Shown here in pieces: positions 1 to 8,932 of a DNA stretch of 64,000 bases. The notes below the pieces were generated by a model. It saw nothing but the letters and a program-made list of their open reading frames with translations. It did no database searches and had not been told where the DNA came from. The position numbers were made by a program, and so were the translations under genes. Numbering within the stretch: the stretch's first letter is position 1; each line of letters starts with the position of its first letter. The DNA comes from Actinopolyspora alba (GTDB lineage Bacteria > Actinomycetota > Actinomycetes > Mycobacteriales > Pseudonocardiaceae), in contig NZ_FOMZ01000002.1 in the NCBI RefSeq assembly GCF_900112765.1, forward strand, positions 186,001 to 250,000. Direction: 5' to 3'.

Positions 1-404
1 TAGGGCTCGCTCAGCGCGGTGGCACGCAGGTAGGAGGTGTAGGCCAGGCACGTCGGCGAGGTCTGGACACCCGCCATCTCGTCCTCGGTGAGACCGAGCT
101 GTTCGATGTAACCGGCGTGCAGCTTGCGCTCCTCGGCCAGCGCTCCGTGTGCGCTGCCTGCCAGAAAAGCCGCGTCTGCGGGGTCGTCGGCCCTGCTCGC
201 GGCGGCGGCCAGTGCCTGCGCGAATCCGAACAGGTAGCGCGAGTCCTGCACGATGTAGAACGCGAACCGGTCCCGTGGCAGGCTGCCGTCGGCCAGTGCC
301 GTGTTGAACGGGTGGCGCACGATCGCACGTTGCAGTTCCGCCGTGTAAGCCCAGGCTTCGGCGCAGAAACCGCCGGGGACGGGGTCGGGAAGGCGGTAGC
401 TCAT
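1..404 (-). CDS. tenA: TenA/thiaminase II family protein, 3' end outside window
   Basis: The ATG at 404 is preceded by GGAGG. The reading frame stays open to base 1, giving about 134 residues of a protein that normally has about 220. Visible segments such as RHPFNTALADGSLPRDRF and YIVQDSRYLFGFAQALA match the TenA fold, whose members hydrolyse aminopyrimidines for salvage into thiamine. It lies 44 bp downstream of thiD and reads the same way, so it is probably in the same TPP-riboswitch-controlled unit. The catalytic C-terminal part lies outside the window, so activity (TenA_C or TenA_E type) cannot be judged. The family call is fairly secure; the precise reaction is inferred. Confidence 0.85.
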   Translation of the reverse strand, partial: MSYRLPDPVPGGFCAEAWAYTAELQRAIVRHPFNTALADGSLPRDRFAFYIVQDSRYLFGFAQALAAAASRADDPADAAFLAGSAHGALAEERKLHAGYIEQLGLTEDEMAGVQTSPTCLAYTSYLRATALSEP

Positions 405-448
405 GTCTTTCCTCCGCTTCGGCGGTTCGACGTGGTGGGACGGGATGG

Positions 449-1270
449 TCAGGTGCGTGGCGTGCCCTCAGCCGGCCACCAGCGGTAAAAGTGGTGCACC
501 GGGCCGTGGCCCTGTCCGACGTCGAGCAGGTCGGCCGCGCGCAGCGCACCGGTGAGGTAGTCCTTGGCCTCGCGCACGGCGGTGGACCAGTCTCGCCCCA
601 GGGCACGCAGTGCCGCCGTGGCGGCCGAGAGGGTGCATCCCGTGCCGTGGTCGTTCTTGGTCACCACTCGCTCGTGCGACAACAGTTCGACACCGCTCGC
701 GGTGCGCAGCACGTCCACGCTGGATTCACCGCCCAGGTGACCGCCCTTCAGCAGCACCCGCTCGACTCCCAGCCCGGCCAGCCGCTCGGCCTGGGCGGAC
801 ATCCCCTCGGTACCGGTCGTCTCCGACACACCGAGCAGGTCCGCCGCTTCGGGCAGGTTGGGTGTGATCAGGTCAACGTGGGGCAGTAACTCGTCCCGCA
901 ACGCACGGACGGCGTCGGCGGCGAGCAACCGGTCGCCGCTCTTGGCGACCATCACCGGGTCCAGCACGATCTCGCGTGCCGAGTACTCGGACAGCACCCC
1001 GGCCACGGTTCGGATGATATCCGTGTCCGAGAGCATCCCGATCTTGATCGCGTCGACCCGCACGTCGTCGAACAGGGTCCGTAGCTGATCGGCCACGAAC
1101 TCCGCAGGGATCTCCCGCACCGAGGAGACTCCCGTGGTGGTCTGGGCCACGAGCGCCGTGGTCACCGCCATACCGTAGGTGCCGTGGGCGGAGAAAGCCT
1201 TCAGATCGGCCTGAATGCCCGCTCCCCCGCTGGGATCGGTACCGGCGATCGTGAGCACGTTCGGAATCAC
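449..1270 (-). CDS. thiD: Hydroxymethylpyrimidine (phosphate) kinase ThiD
   Basis: A ribokinase-fold kinase that phosphorylates HMP and HMP-P for thiamine synthesis in the cytoplasm. The start is set at GTG 1270, where the protein opens with IPNVLTIAGTDPSGGAGIQADLK, the family N-terminus; an upstream in-frame extension to 1393 is proline/arginine-rich and falls in the riboswitch leader. AGGGG precedes the GTG. The C-terminal GTGCTLSAA motif (about residue 225) forms the anion hole and catalytic base region. Its 273 residues match the family length. A TPP riboswitch lies about 150 nt upstream on the same strand, so repression by TPP is expected. tenA follows. Confidence 0.94.
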   Translation of the reverse strand: MIPNVLTIAGTDPSGGAGIQADLKAFSAHGTYGMAVTTALVAQTTTGVSSVREIPAEFVADQLRTLFDDVRVDAIKIGMLSDTDIIRTVAGVLSEYSAREIVLDPVMVAKSGDRLLAADAVRALRDELLPHVDLITPNLPEAADLLGVSETTGTEGMSAQAERLAGLGVERVLLKGGHLGGESSVDVLRTASGVELLSHERVVTKNDHGTGCTLSAATAALRALGRDWSTAVREAKDYLTGALRAADLLDVGQGHGPVHHFYRWWPAEGTPRT

Positions 1271-1415
1271 TGCTGCCCCTCTCACGGCTGGACGAGCACG
1301 GGGGCATGGCGACGGCGTACGTGGTTCGTCCGGAACGGCCGCACACCGCCCCGGGAACAGCTGGAACCACCCGGCAACCGGGCGTGACGGCACACGTACG
1401 AGCCGGCAACACCGC

Positions 1416-1496
1416 GACGTCCCTCCGCTAGTGCGAACTAGTTCAGGTTCGACGGGTCTCTCTCAGCCCGACCGAACGGCCGGGCACCCCGCGTCA
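1416..1496 (-). promoter_or_regulatory. TPP riboswitch (THI element)
   Basis: Read on the minus strand, this block has the THI-box landmarks in order: GCGGGGTGCCC, then GGGCTGAGAGAGACCC, then GAACCTGAAC, then CTAGCGGAGGGA. These form the P2-P5 core that binds the pyrophosphate and pyrimidine parts of TPP. About 145 nt of leader separates it from the thiD GTG. This fits control of thiD-tenA by thiamine pyrophosphate. Whether control is on transcription or translation is not obvious. Confidence 0.95.
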
Positions 1497-1594
1497 CTGG
1501 CCGGAGGCGGGTCGTTCGTTCCCACTCCGGCGAACCTCAAGATAGCAGCGGCGGTCAACGCCGAACCGAACAACGCCGCACCCGTTCGGCTCCG

Positions 1595-1837
1595 CTACTC
1601 GATCAGCCCGACCGGAAATCCCGGCAACAGCGCTTCACCCTGCCGTACCTGCTGGTGCAGCGTTCCGGTGGCCAGGGAGTGCATCCGGTCGTTCCTGCCC
1701 TCGGCACGTACCTCCGCCAACGGCTGCCCGGCCCTCACCCGACTGCCGTCCGCCGCCAACCACCGGACGAGCACGCCCCTGGTGGTTTCCGGCATACGGC
1801 CGTCCGGCTGTTCGGCGCAGTACAGCAACTCCGTCAT
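1595..1837 (-). CDS. Small lipoyl/biotinyl-like domain protein lacking the target lysine
   Basis: An 80-residue protein starting at ATG 1837, with GGAGG 8 nt upstream. Residues 20-45 read GVLVRWLAADGSRVRAGQPL, followed by AEVRAEGRND. This resembles the beta-hairpin half of lipoyl/biotinyl domains (G-x-V/I-x-x-W, then G-x-x-V-x-x-G-x-x-L-x-E-V-x). The whole protein contains no lysine, so it could not be lipoylated or biotinylated in the usual way. Longer in-frame extensions upstream are low-complexity and lack a ribosome site. It ends about 100 nt before the TPP riboswitch on the same strand. A link to thiamine genes is positional only. The fold assignment is moderately supported; the function is unknown. 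Confidence 0.7.
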   Translation of the reverse strand: MTELLYCAEQPDGRMPETTRGVLVRWLAADGSRVRAGQPLAEVRAEGRNDRMHSLATGTLHQQVRQGEALLPGFPVGLIE

Positions 1838-2155
1838 CCACTGCCTCCGACTCGGCCAACGCGCGGTGTGCTCTCCGACCGGTCGCTGCCCGACCGGCCG
1901 GCGGGTACCTTCGAAAGGTGCAGCCTCCAAAACGCACAGTCCCGGACGCAACACCGTGCGGACTCGTGTCGCGGAACGCGAACGGCGGTGGGAGCGATCA
2001 CCGCGTGGGCCGGGTCGGGACACCACCGGAAAACCGGCCGGACACCACATCGTGGAACGGTCTCCGGCGAGTTATGTCACACCGAGGGCCGCGGCTGCCG
2101 CACAGCCACTCCGGGATCGTGAGCTCGCGGACGACGGCGGACTAGAGTTGGGGCA
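1838..2155. other. Intergenic region without recognised gene
   Basis: 318 bases between two divergent genes. It probably carries both promoters. Open frames here are proline/arginine-rich and lack ribosome sites. I see no repeat or strong hairpin. Confidence 0.5.
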
Positions 2156-2896
2156 ATGAACAGCACTACCGAAGTACTCAGCAGCACGCGCGCCCGGCAG
2201 AACCCGGGACAGGACCCGGCCGCGGTCTGGGAACCGCTGGCGGGGCTCGCCGAAGCGGCCGCGGCGACCGCGAGTGGCTCCACCACGGTCGCGATCAACC
2301 GCGGTTTCGACCGCAAGGCGCGGGAGCGTGCCCGAGCGCTGCGGCAGCTGCTCGACGAGCGTGGGGTGCGAGCCACCGAGATCACCCCGGCGCCCGACAG
2401 CGAGGAACTGCTCGCCGACAGCAGTGTCGACTCGGTGATCAACCTGGTGGGCACGGGGTCCTGGCAGCCCTACCGGCTGGCCGCCAAGGAACGTGCGGCA
2501 CTGCTGGCACCGCGTCCGGAGGAAGGCGAACCGGGCGAGAGCCTGCGGCGCGACGTGATCGCGATGAACCGGCAGGACTCCCGCAGGGACGCCGCACTGA
2601 GCAGGGTCGTGGTGCTTCCGGAGAACGCGACGGAAGGCAGCCTCACGCTCAACCGTGGCGGTGAGCCGCTGTCCATCCCCGGTGGGCAGGTCGCGATCAC
2701 GCTGCACGAGGGGCAGCTGGACGTCCGCATCGAGGGGCCGGACTACTCCGAGCAGCACTTCACCGCGGACCGGTTGAGCCTGGAGACGCACGGTGGTCCG
2801 CACCGCTTGATCCGCGACGAGATGCCGATCGCGGAGTTCGAGGGCTCGCTGGATTTCGTCTGCGAGCGGGAAGGTCTGGTCGTTCGCTCGGTCTGA
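2156..2896 (+). CDS. Uncharacterised 246-aa protein, possibly a decayed lipid-kinase-like fold
   Basis: The ATG at 2156 follows GTTGGGG. No family is recognised with certainty. The N-terminal half (about 40-110) alternates strand and helix (TTVAINRGFDRKARERARAL, then VDSVINLVGTGSW), similar in pattern to a diacylglycerol-kinase/NAD-kinase N-lobe but without its GGDGT signature. The C-terminal 40 residues (IRDEMPIAEFEGSLDF, then ending VVRSV) resemble the beta-rich tail of YegS-type lipid kinases, where a DGE motif is followed by a VLPGALRV-like strand. There is no signal peptide or membrane segment, so it is probably cytoplasmic. The lipid-kinase relation is weak and inferential. Confidence 0.6.
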   Translation: MNSTTEVLSSTRARQNPGQDPAAVWEPLAGLAEAAAATASGSTTVAINRGFDRKARERARALRQLLDERGVRATEITPAPDSEELLADSSVDSVINLVGTGSWQPYRLAAKERAALLAPRPEEGEPGESLRRDVIAMNRQDSRRDAALSRVVVLPENATEGSLTLNRGGEPLSIPGGQVAITLHEGQLDVRIEGPDYSEQHFTADRLSLETHGGPHRLIRDEMPIAEFEGSLDFVCEREGLVVRSV

Positions 2897-3001
2897 CCAC
2901 CGCCGGTTCTCCCCGGCGTCTCCGGGACCGACCGGAGCGCGCCGAGGAACCTCTCGTGCCACGAGCCGCCTGTTCCGGTCGTGGCGAGTTGTCCGAAGCT
3001 C

Positions 3002-3406
3002 TCAACGTCCCCGTCCGCCGGTGAGCCGAACACCGAGTGTGGCCACCCCGGCGACGGCGAGCGCCGGAACCGCCAGCGCCAGTGGCGCGAGCGTCCCTGG
3101 CGCGAGGGCGTTGTGGAGACTCCAGAGCGCGATGCACATCGCCGCACATGCCGCCAGGAACGCGGTGACCGTCAACAACCGACGACGGCGCGGGAGTTCA
3201 CGAAGTCTCGCGCGGGCGTGGGAGGGAAGTCGGCCCACGGTCACCGCGATCGGCAGCACGGCCGCCGCCAGGACCAGCAGCCCGAGGGCCGAATCGGCTC
3301 GCCTCGGCGAGTCGCCGAGGCCGATCAGCAGGCCCAGTGTTCCGACGGCCAGGACCAGCAGGGCCCGGTCGAGCACTCGCCACAGCCGCGTGTCGTAACC
3401 GCTCAC
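3002..3406 (-). CDS. Small integral membrane protein, four predicted segments
   Basis: A 134-residue hydrophobic protein from GTG 3406. Segments rich in Leu/Ala/Val fall near residues 12-32, 40-60, 78-100 and 106-125, separated by basic loops (RARLRELPRRRR), which suggests cytoplasmic loops by the positive-inside rule. No enzymatic motif is visible. The frame also allows an ATG at 3487, but that would place the start against the palindrome at 3488-3507 and leave no ribosome site. It is divergent from the acyl-CoA ligase and may share its operator. Function unknown. Confidence 0.65.
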   Translation of the reverse strand: MSGYDTRLWRVLDRALLVLAVGTLGLLIGLGDSPRRADSALGLLVLAAAVLPIAVTVGRLPSHARARLRELPRRRRLLTVTAFLAACAAMCIALWSLHNALAPGTLAPLALAVPALAVAGVATLGVRLTGGRGR

Positions 3407-3487
3407 CCCGATGAGTGTGCCAGCCGATCCGGAGATCTGGACATTACTGACGCTTCTCCCCTTCCTTGCTGACGCCACACAAGGCAT

Positions 3488-3507
3488 TATCTACTCACGA
3501 GTAGATA
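3488..3507. promoter_or_regulatory. Perfect inverted repeat, probable TetR-type operator
   Basis: TATCTACTC, a 2-bp AC spacer, then GAGTAGATA: two perfect 9-bp arms. It ends 18 bp before the acyl-CoA ligase GTG and lies between divergent genes. Size and symmetry fit a TetR/FadR-class dimer site. No regulator gene is adjacent. The DNA here is more AT-rich than its surroundings. Confidence 0.65.
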
Positions 3508-3524
3508 GAGTTGTGAGGTGTCGC

Positions 3525-5228
3525 GTGACGAGTGAACGGACCCCTGAGAGCCGGTCTCGGAGCCCGTTGCCAGGGGCAGCCGGTGAACGCCGAACCGAGC
3601 AGAGCGCGGTATCCCGATGGTTCGCACGACGGGCGCCGGTACTGCTCGACGCCCTTACCCTGATCAGACAGGGTGTCGTCCGCCCGATGCGTCCGGACAG
3701 GCTGCTGCGGATCGCGATGGCCTACCGACGTTGGGGGATCGCGATTCCACTCGGATACGCGGTGGGCGCGATACGCCACCCCGACCGGCCCGCCGTGATC
3801 GACGAGCGCGGCGCGCTGAGCTTCGCCGAAGTGGAGCAGCGCACCACCCGACTGGCGAACGGGCTTCGCGAGTACGGGGTGGAATCCGGTTCCAGGGTGG
3901 CGATCCTGTGCCGGAACCATCACGGCTTCGTCGAGGGCCTGCTGGCTGCGAGCAAACTGGGTGCCGATTCCGTGCTGCTCAACACCGGCATGAGCGCCGA
4001 GCAGATGTCGGCCGTACTGGCCGAGCAGAGCGTGGCGGTGGTGATCTCCGACTCCGAGTTCACCGAGGGGCTGCGACTACCGGACGGCGTGGAACTGCTC
4101 GTGAGCTGGACAGAGAGCACGACGAGCGACACCACGCTGGAACAGCTGATCGGACGCTCCCCCTCGACTCCACTGCCCAAGCGCCCCAGGCACGGCCGGA
4201 TGATCGTGCTGACTTCCGGAACCACCGGCACACCCAAGGGCGCGCGACGCCCCGATCCGCCGAACCTGAGCCCGGCGACGACGATCATGTCCAGGGTGCC
4301 GCTGCGCAGCGGCGAACGAATGCTGGTCTGCGCCCCGATGTTCCACACCTGGGGACTGGCCGCGTTCCAGCTGGGAACGGTGCTCGGAGCCACCCTGGTG
4401 CTGCGCAGGGGATTCGACCCGCAGCAGACTCTCGCCGCGCTACAACGACATCGCTGCGGCGCGATGTTCGCGGTGCCGGTGATGCTGCAACGAATCCTCG
4501 AACTGCCCGAACGACAGCGGCGCAACTACGACCACCGCGAACTGCGGATCGTCGCCTGCAGTGGTTCGGCACTGTCCGGCACACTCGCCACCGAGTTCCA
4601 ACGGGCCTTCGGGCCGGTGCTGTACAACTTCTACGGCTCCACCGAGGCGTCCTGGGTGAGCATCGCGAATCCGGGGGACCTACGCACCTCCCCCGGCACG
4701 GCGGGTAAACCGCCCCGCGGCACGACGCTGCGAATCCTGGACAAGTCCGGCTCCCCGGTGGAGACCGGCGAGACCGGTGGTGTCCACGTCGGCAACGACA
4801 TGCTGTTCGAGGGATACACCAACGGCAAGGAGGTCCGACGAACGAACGGGTTGATGCCCACCGGTGATCTCGGCTACCTCGATCAGGAGGGCCGACTGTT
4901 CATCGTCGGGCGAACCGACGACATGATCGTCTCGGGCGGGGAGAACGTCTACCCCAAGGAGACCGAGGACGTCATCGCCTCCTTCGCGGAAGTCCGCGAG
5001 GTCGCGGTCACCGGAGTCGAGGACCCGAAGCACGGGCAGCGGTTGGCTGCCTTCGTGGTGCCGCACGAAGGCCACGAGTTGGACGAGGACACCGTTCGTG
5101 AGCGGGTGAAGGAGAAGCTCTCCACGTTCGCCCGCCCTCGTGACGTGGTGTTCCTGGACGAACTCCCCCGCAACGCCACCGGCAAGGTGGTCCCGAACCG
5201 GTTGCCCTTCCGGGACGCGTCCGAGTAG
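3525..5228 (+). CDS. fadD: Long-chain fatty-acid--CoA ligase (ANL superfamily)
   Basis: A 567-residue acyl-CoA synthetase, converting fatty acid, ATP and CoA to acyl-CoA through an acyl-AMP intermediate. The P-loop [10 protein letters not shown] is at about 230-239. It is followed by [10 protein letters not shown] (A5-type motif), [18 protein letters not shown] with its catalytic Asp, [13 protein letters not shown], and the C-terminal PRNATGKVV containing the adenylation lysine. GTG 3525, with GAGGTG just upstream, is preferred over the longer frame from 3411 because the latter would run through the operator. Repression by a TetR-type protein binding 3488-3507 is likely. Substrate chain length cannot be read from sequence. 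Confidence 0.92.
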   Translation: MTSERTPESRSRSPLPGAAGERRTEQSAVSRWFARRAPVLLDALTLIRQGVVRPMRPDRLLRIAMAYRRWGIAIPLGYAVGAIRHPDRPAVIDERGALSFAEVEQRTTRLANGLREYGVESGSRVAILCRNHHGFVEGLLAASKLGADSVLLNTGMSAEQMSAVLAEQSVAVVISDSEFTEGLRLPDGVELLVSWTESTTSDTTLEQLIGRSPSTPLPKRPRHGRMIVLTSGTTGTPKGARRPDPPNLSPATTIMSRVPLRSGERMLVCAPMFHTWGLAAFQLGTVLGATLVLRRGFDPQQTLAALQRHRCGAMFAVPVMLQRILELPERQRRNYDHRELRIVACSGSALSGTLATEFQRAFGPVLYNFYGSTEASWVSIANPGDLRTSPGTAGKPPRGTTLRILDKSGSPVETGETGGVHVGNDMLFEGYTNGKEVRRTNGLMPTGDLGYLDQEGRLFIVGRTDDMIVSGGENVYPKETEDVIASFAEVREVAVTGVEDPKHGQRLAAFVVPHEGHELDEDTVRERVKEKLSTFARPRDVVFLDELPRNATGKVVPNRLPFRDASE

Positions 5229-5294
5229 AGCTCCGTCTCCCCCGCGCAGCCGGGAATTCCGGGGCGGTGGGACCGCTCGTGCGGCGATCGCTCC

Positions 5295-5341
5295 GGGAGG
5301 TCCGACGTCGTAGTGGTCCGCCACGCCACGTCGGGCCTCCC
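5295..5341 (+). terminator. Strong hairpin after the acyl-CoA ligase
   Basis: GGGAGG-t-CCGACGT pairs with ACGTCGG-g-CCTCCC around a loop of about 19 nt, 67 nt beyond the stop at 5228. There is no T-run, as is common in actinomycetes. Its shape recalls the repeated 3' hairpin elements elsewhere in the window, but it lacks their conserved tail. Confidence 0.6.
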
Positions 5342-5419
5342 GCGCAGCGGGAGCCCGCGGCGGTGACGACGCACCGGCGGTTTCGCGTGCACCCAACGTG
5401 GCGCGTTAGGCTGACCCCG

Positions 5420-6067
5420 GTGAACGATCGTCTAGTGTGGATCGACTGCGAGATGACCGGGCTGGAGCTCGGCAAGGACGCGTTGATCGAGATCGCTGCC
5501 CTGGTCACCGATGCCGACCTGAACATCCTCGGCGAAGGCGTGGACATCGTGATCCACGCCGACGAGGAGACGTTGCGAAACATGCCGGAGGTCGTGCGGG
5601 AGATGCACGACCACTCCGGGCTGACCGAGGAGGTGCGCCGCTCCACGGTCACACTCGCCCAGGCCGAGCAGCGGGTGCTGGAGTACCTGCGGGAGCACGT
5701 GCCGAACGGGCGATCCGCACCGCTGGCGGGGAACTCGATCGCCACCGACCGCGGTTTCATCGCCAGGGACATGCCGGAACTCGACCAGTACCTGCACTAC
5801 CGCATGGTGGACGTCTCCTCCGTCAAGGAGCTGTGCCGCCGGTGGTATCCGCGTATCTACTACGCCCAGCCGGAGAAGGGGCTGGCGCACCGGGCACTGG
5901 CGGACGTGCGGGAATCGATCCGAGAGTTGGCCTACTACCGGCGCACAGCGTTCGTCCCGCAGCCGGGTCCTTCCAGCGAACAGGCACAGGAGATCGCCGC
6001 CGAACTGCTCGCCGACGAGCAGGTCGGCGGCACGGAACGGGCGAAGCGGCGCCTCGAGGAGGAGTGA
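5420..6067 (+). CDS. orn: Oligoribonuclease (3'-5' exoribonuclease, DEDDh)
   Basis: Degrades 2-5 nt RNA and linear dinucleotides such as pGpG to mononucleotides, completing RNA turnover. Exo I is WIDCEMTGL with the metal-binding Asp9 and Glu11. The C-terminal [11 protein letters not shown] segment holds the Exo III His and Asp. At 215 residues it fits actinobacterial Orn; the upstream in-frame extension to 5267 is proline/arginine-rich and overlaps the hairpin, so GTG 5420 is chosen. It stands alone, followed by tRNA-His. The call is secure. Confidence 0.95.
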   Translation: MNDRLVWIDCEMTGLELGKDALIEIAALVTDADLNILGEGVDIVIHADEETLRNMPEVVREMHDHSGLTEEVRRSTVTLAQAEQRVLEYLREHVPNGRSAPLAGNSIATDRGFIARDMPELDQYLHYRMVDVSSVKELCRRWYPRIYYAQPEKGLAHRALADVRESIRELAYYRRTAFVPQPGPSSEQAQEIAAELLADEQVGGTERAKRRLEEE

Positions 6068-6127
6068 GCCTCGCTCCATCCGGTTGCGCAGCGAAATCGA
6101 GAGCGCGATCGGCAAAAGGGGATCCCG

Positions 6128-6158
6128 TTGCGAGCCCGAAAACCGGCCACGCTAGGAT
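6128..6158 (+). promoter_or_regulatory. Candidate sigma-70-type promoter for tRNA-His
   Basis: TTGCGA (6128-6133) and TAGGAT (6153-6158) are separated by 19 bp and lie about 37 bp before the tRNA. The boxes fit housekeeping actinomycete promoters; the spacing is one or two bases long. Confidence 0.4.
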
Positions 6159-6194
6159 GGGATCCGTTGCCCGGTGATGAGACCGGGTGAGCAC

Positions 6195-6268
6195 GGTGGG
6201 TGTAGCTCAGGCGGTAGAGCACTGGGTTGTGGTCCCAGGAGTCGCGGGTTCGAATCCCGTCACTCACC
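6195..6268 (+). tRNA. tRNA-His (GTG anticodon)
   Basis: A cloverleaf with acceptor GTGGGTG pairing CACTCAC, D-arm AGCTCAGGCGGTAGAGC, anticodon stem CTGGG/CCCAG around loop TTGTGGT (anticodon GTG), and T-arm GCGGGTTCGAATCCCGT. The extra G at position -1 (6195) opposite C73 (6268) is the His identity element. CCA is not encoded. Confidence 0.97.
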
Positions 6269-6277
6269 CCGCAGAGG

Positions 6278-6320
6278 GCGGCCCCGACATCGGTTTCCGG
6301 TGTCGGGGCCGCCGTTTTCG
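6278..6320 (+). terminator. Intrinsic terminator after tRNA-His
   Basis: GGCGGCCCCGACA pairs with TGTCGGGGCCGCC around a short loop and is followed by GTTTTCG. It begins about 10 nt after the tRNA. Confidence 0.85.
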
Positions 6321-6489
6321 TATCGGGCGGCGTTCACACGGACCGTCCGCACGACGTACGCCGGACCGGGGTCCGCACCCCACCGCTCCCCCGGTCCGGC
6401 TCAACCCGGCGGCTCGTGATCGCCCCTGGCGGCCCGGCGTCATCGGACGCGGGTGCCGGGGTCGGCCCTGGGCGGTCAGTTCTGGGCCG

Positions 6490-7527
6490 TCAGTTCTGGG
6501 CGAAGCGCTCGGGAAGCATCCTGCCCAACCTGCCGGTGAGTTCCAACGCGCGGCGCGCCCAGCGCGGTGATGCCGCCGCCAGACCGCACGTCGGCGTGGG
6601 AACCACCTGTTCAGCGAGGACCCGCTCGGAAAACCCCAGCTTGGTCACGAAGGTGCGTACCGGCTCGACCAGTTCGCGCGATTCCGGCTCGCGCCGGGGC
6701 TCGGTGGTGGGGACCATGCCCAGCAGCACGGGCAGCCCGGCGTCCAGGACCTCGCCGACCTCTTCGGCGAACTCCTCGGAGCAGGACTCCAGCGTCCCGG
6801 CGTCCAGGCTCAGCGCCCCGGCACCGGCCCGGCGCGACAACCGCACGGGCGGCCGTGCCGCGCAGCAGTGCACGATCACCGGCCGTGCCACGGCTTCGCC
6901 CAACCGCTCGATGGTGTGTTCGAGCAGCCGCTGCACCTCGGGCTCCGGGAACGCTGGGACGGTTCCGTAACCCGAGGGAGTGGGCAGATCACCGGAGAGC
7001 ACGGCGGGCAACGTCGGTTCGTCCAGCTGCAGCAGGATCCGCCCACCGGTACGTTCGGCGACCAGCGCGGCGTGCTCGCGAACGCCTTCCACCAGCGCTT
7101 CGGTGAAGTCGCGCAACGCGCCGTGGTCGGTCAGCACGCGGTGCCCGCGCTCCAGTTCGATGCCCGAGGCCAACGTCCAGGGACCGGCGACCTGAAGCTT
7201 GATCAGCCGGGGTTCGGTGTCCGCGGCGGTGACCTCCTCCAGGGCATCGAGATCCCAGCGCAGCAGATCCACCGCCCGGCGCTGGTCGCGTCCCGCCGTA
7301 CGAGCGACCCGGTAACCGGACGGCACGACCTCGACAGCCAGGTCGGGCAGCATCCCGGCGGTGCGCCCCAGCATGTCACCACCCACACCACGAGCGGGCA
7401 GTTCCGGCATCGGGGTCAGGTCGGGCAGTTCCCCCGCCACGATCCGTGCGGTTTCCAGCGGGTCGGTACCGGGCATGGAGCCGATGGCGGTCGCGGTACC
7501 GGGGTTCCAGGGCTGTCGCTGCGTCAC
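6490..7527 (-). CDS. MetE-type (cobalamin-independent) methionine synthase C-terminal homologue
   Basis: A 345-residue single-barrel relative of the MetE/UROD superfamily. The full MetE has about 760 residues and an N-terminal barrel that is missing here. It opens TATAIGSMPGTDPLETARIV. The zinc-type site is present as VHCCA (about residue 220) and PTPTCGLAAASPRWA (about 310), i.e. His-Cys and Cys ligands, so methyl transfer to a thiol is plausible. In actinobacteria this family commonly sits beside mnmA and cysteine desulfurase, as here. The methyl donor and physiological acceptor are not known from sequence, so no gene symbol is given. Confidence 0.85.
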   Translation of the reverse strand: MTQRQPWNPGTATAIGSMPGTDPLETARIVAGELPDLTPMPELPARGVGGDMLGRTAGMLPDLAVEVVPSGYRVARTAGRDQRRAVDLLRWDLDALEEVTAADTEPRLIKLQVAGPWTLASGIELERGHRVLTDHGALRDFTEALVEGVREHAALVAERTGGRILLQLDEPTLPAVLSGDLPTPSGYGTVPAFPEPEVQRLLEHTIERLGEAVARPVIVHCCAARPPVRLSRRAGAGALSLDAGTLESCSEEFAEEVGEVLDAGLPVLLGMVPTTEPRREPESRELVEPVRTFVTKLGFSERVLAEQVVPTPTCGLAAASPRWARRALELTGRLGRMLPERFAQN

Positions 7528-7670
7528 GCGACCATTATCGCAACCGAGTTCGCGCCCTCCGCCAAACGGGAATCAGGCGTTTCTCATGGGAGCGGGTCCA
7601 CACCGAGAGTCGTCAGAGATCGCTGCCCTCGAACGTTGCATCATGGTCGCTTCGGTGCGGCGAGCGCCGA

Positions 7671-7813
7671 ACTCCCACCACTTACGCAGTCGGCACCGCC
7701 GCGGGTTCTCCCGTGCGGCTCTCGCGAGGACGGCACCGACGTTGTGTAGTTACTACCCGATGTCGGGGCACCCGCGGCGAGAGCCGTGCGAGAGGTTCCG
7801 CCACGCAACCACC
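7671..7813 (+). repeat. 3'-UTR hairpin element, copy A (downstream of mnmA)
   Basis: Contains CGGCTCTCGC and GCGAGAGCCG as outer arms, CCGAC/GTCGG as the middle stem and GTAG/CTAC as the apical stem. The conserved tail GGTTCCGCCACGCAACCA ends 24 nt from the mnmA stop, so the mnmA transcript would read the tail first and then the hairpin. The 7528-7837 gap holds nothing else recognisable. Confidence 0.8.
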
Positions 7814-7837
7814 CTGGCCAACCGGGCAGTGAACCGT

Positions 7838-8932
7838 TTATCGAGTAGCGGAGATCTTGGCACTTCCGAGCACGAGATCACCGGCCTCCTCGGGCCGGTA
7901 GAGCACCACCGACTGCCCGGGAGCCACGCCGCGCATCGGCTCGTGGAGCCGCACCCGGACGCCCTCGTCCGTCGTCTCGGCCACGGCACGACAGGTCTCA
8001 CCGTGTGCACGGATCTGGGCCACGCACTCGGTCGGACCGTCGATGGGGCTCTCGGAGGGCCAGATCGGCCGATCCGCGTCGATCTCGGTCACCGAGAGTC
8101 GTTCCGCCGAACCGACCTCGACCGTGCCGGAAACCGGCTCCAGCGAGAGCACGTAACGCGGCCGTCCGTCGGCGGCGGGCTTGTCGATGCCGAGTCCCTT
8201 GCGCTGCCCCACCGTGAAACCGTGCACTCCGGAGTGCTCGGCGAGCACCTCGCCCGAGTCGGCGTCGACCATCTCGCCCGGCCGTTCACCCAGCTTGGAG
8301 TCCAGGAACTTCTTGGTGTCGCCGTCCGGGATGAAGCAGATGTCGTGGCTGTCCGGTTTTCGCGCCACAGCGAGATCGCGCCGCTCCGCCTCCTCGCGTA
8401 CCTCCGACTTCAGCGAGTGGCCCAGCGGGAACATCGCGTGCCGCAGCTGTTGCGGGGTCAGCGAGGCGAGCACGTAGGACTGGTCCTTGTCCTCGTCCCT
8501 GCTGCGGCGCAGTTCCGGAGCTCCCGACTCCTGCGAGAGCCTGGCGTAGTGGCCCGTCGAGACGGCGTCGAAGCCGAGCGCGACGGCCTTCTCCAGCAAC
8601 GCCTCGAACTTGATCTTCTCGTTGCAGGTCATGCACGGGTTGGGGGTACGTCCCGCGGCGTACTCACCCACGAAGGTCTCGATGACCTCCTCGCTGAACC
8701 GCTCGGCGAAGTCCCAGACGTAGAACGGGATCCCCAGAATGTCCGCGGCACGTCGCGCGTCGCGGGAGTCCTCCACGGTGCAACAGCCGCGGGCTCCCGT
8801 TCGCAACGTCCCCGGTTTGGCGGACAACGCCAAGTGCACGCCGGTGACGTCGTGCCCCGCGTCCACAGCTCGGGCGGCAGCCACCGCCGAATCCACACCG
8901 CCGCTCATCGCCGCGAGTACTCGCACCCTCAC
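7838..8932 (-). CDS. mnmA: tRNA-specific 2-thiouridylase MnmA
   Basis: Inserts sulfur at C2 of the wobble uridine in tRNA Lys/Glu/Gln. The PP-loop is SGGVDSA (residues 10-16). The catalytic Cys103 lies in [12 protein letters not shown] and the persulfide Cys199 in DSHDICF. The C-terminal beta-barrel is complete, for 364 residues. Its GTG start overlaps the cysteine desulfurase stop (GTGA), so the sulfur donor and user are translationally coupled. A hairpin repeat lies just beyond the stop. Confidence 0.96.
   Translation of the reverse strand: MRVRVLAAMSGGVDSAVAAARAVDAGHDVTGVHLALSAKPGTLRTGARGCCTVEDSRDARRAADILGIPFYVWDFAERFSEEVIETFVGEYAAGRTPNPCMTCNEKIKFEALLEKAVALGFDAVSTGHYARLSQESGAPELRRSRDEDKDQSYVLASLTPQQLRHAMFPLGHSLKSEVREEAERRDLAVARKPDSHDICFIPDGDTKKFLDSKLGERPGEMVDADSGEVLAEHSGVHGFTVGQRKGLGIDKPAADGRPRYVLSLEPVSGTVEVGSAERLSVTEIDADRPIWPSESPIDGPTECVAQIRAHGETCRAVAETTDEGVRVRLHEPMRGVAPGQSVVLYRPEEAGDLVLGSAKISATR

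Noticed and set aside
1270-1393. N-terminal extension of ThiD
   Set aside because: The extension is Pro/Arg-rich and lies in the riboswitch leader; the family starts at the IPNVLTIAG segment.
5295-5341. Seventh copy of the 3'-UTR hairpin family
   Set aside because: It is a strong hairpin after a stop codon with a CCGACGT/ACGTCGG stem, but lacks the conserved TGGTTGCGTGGCGGAACC tail and the CGGCTCTCGC arms, so it is listed as a simple terminator.
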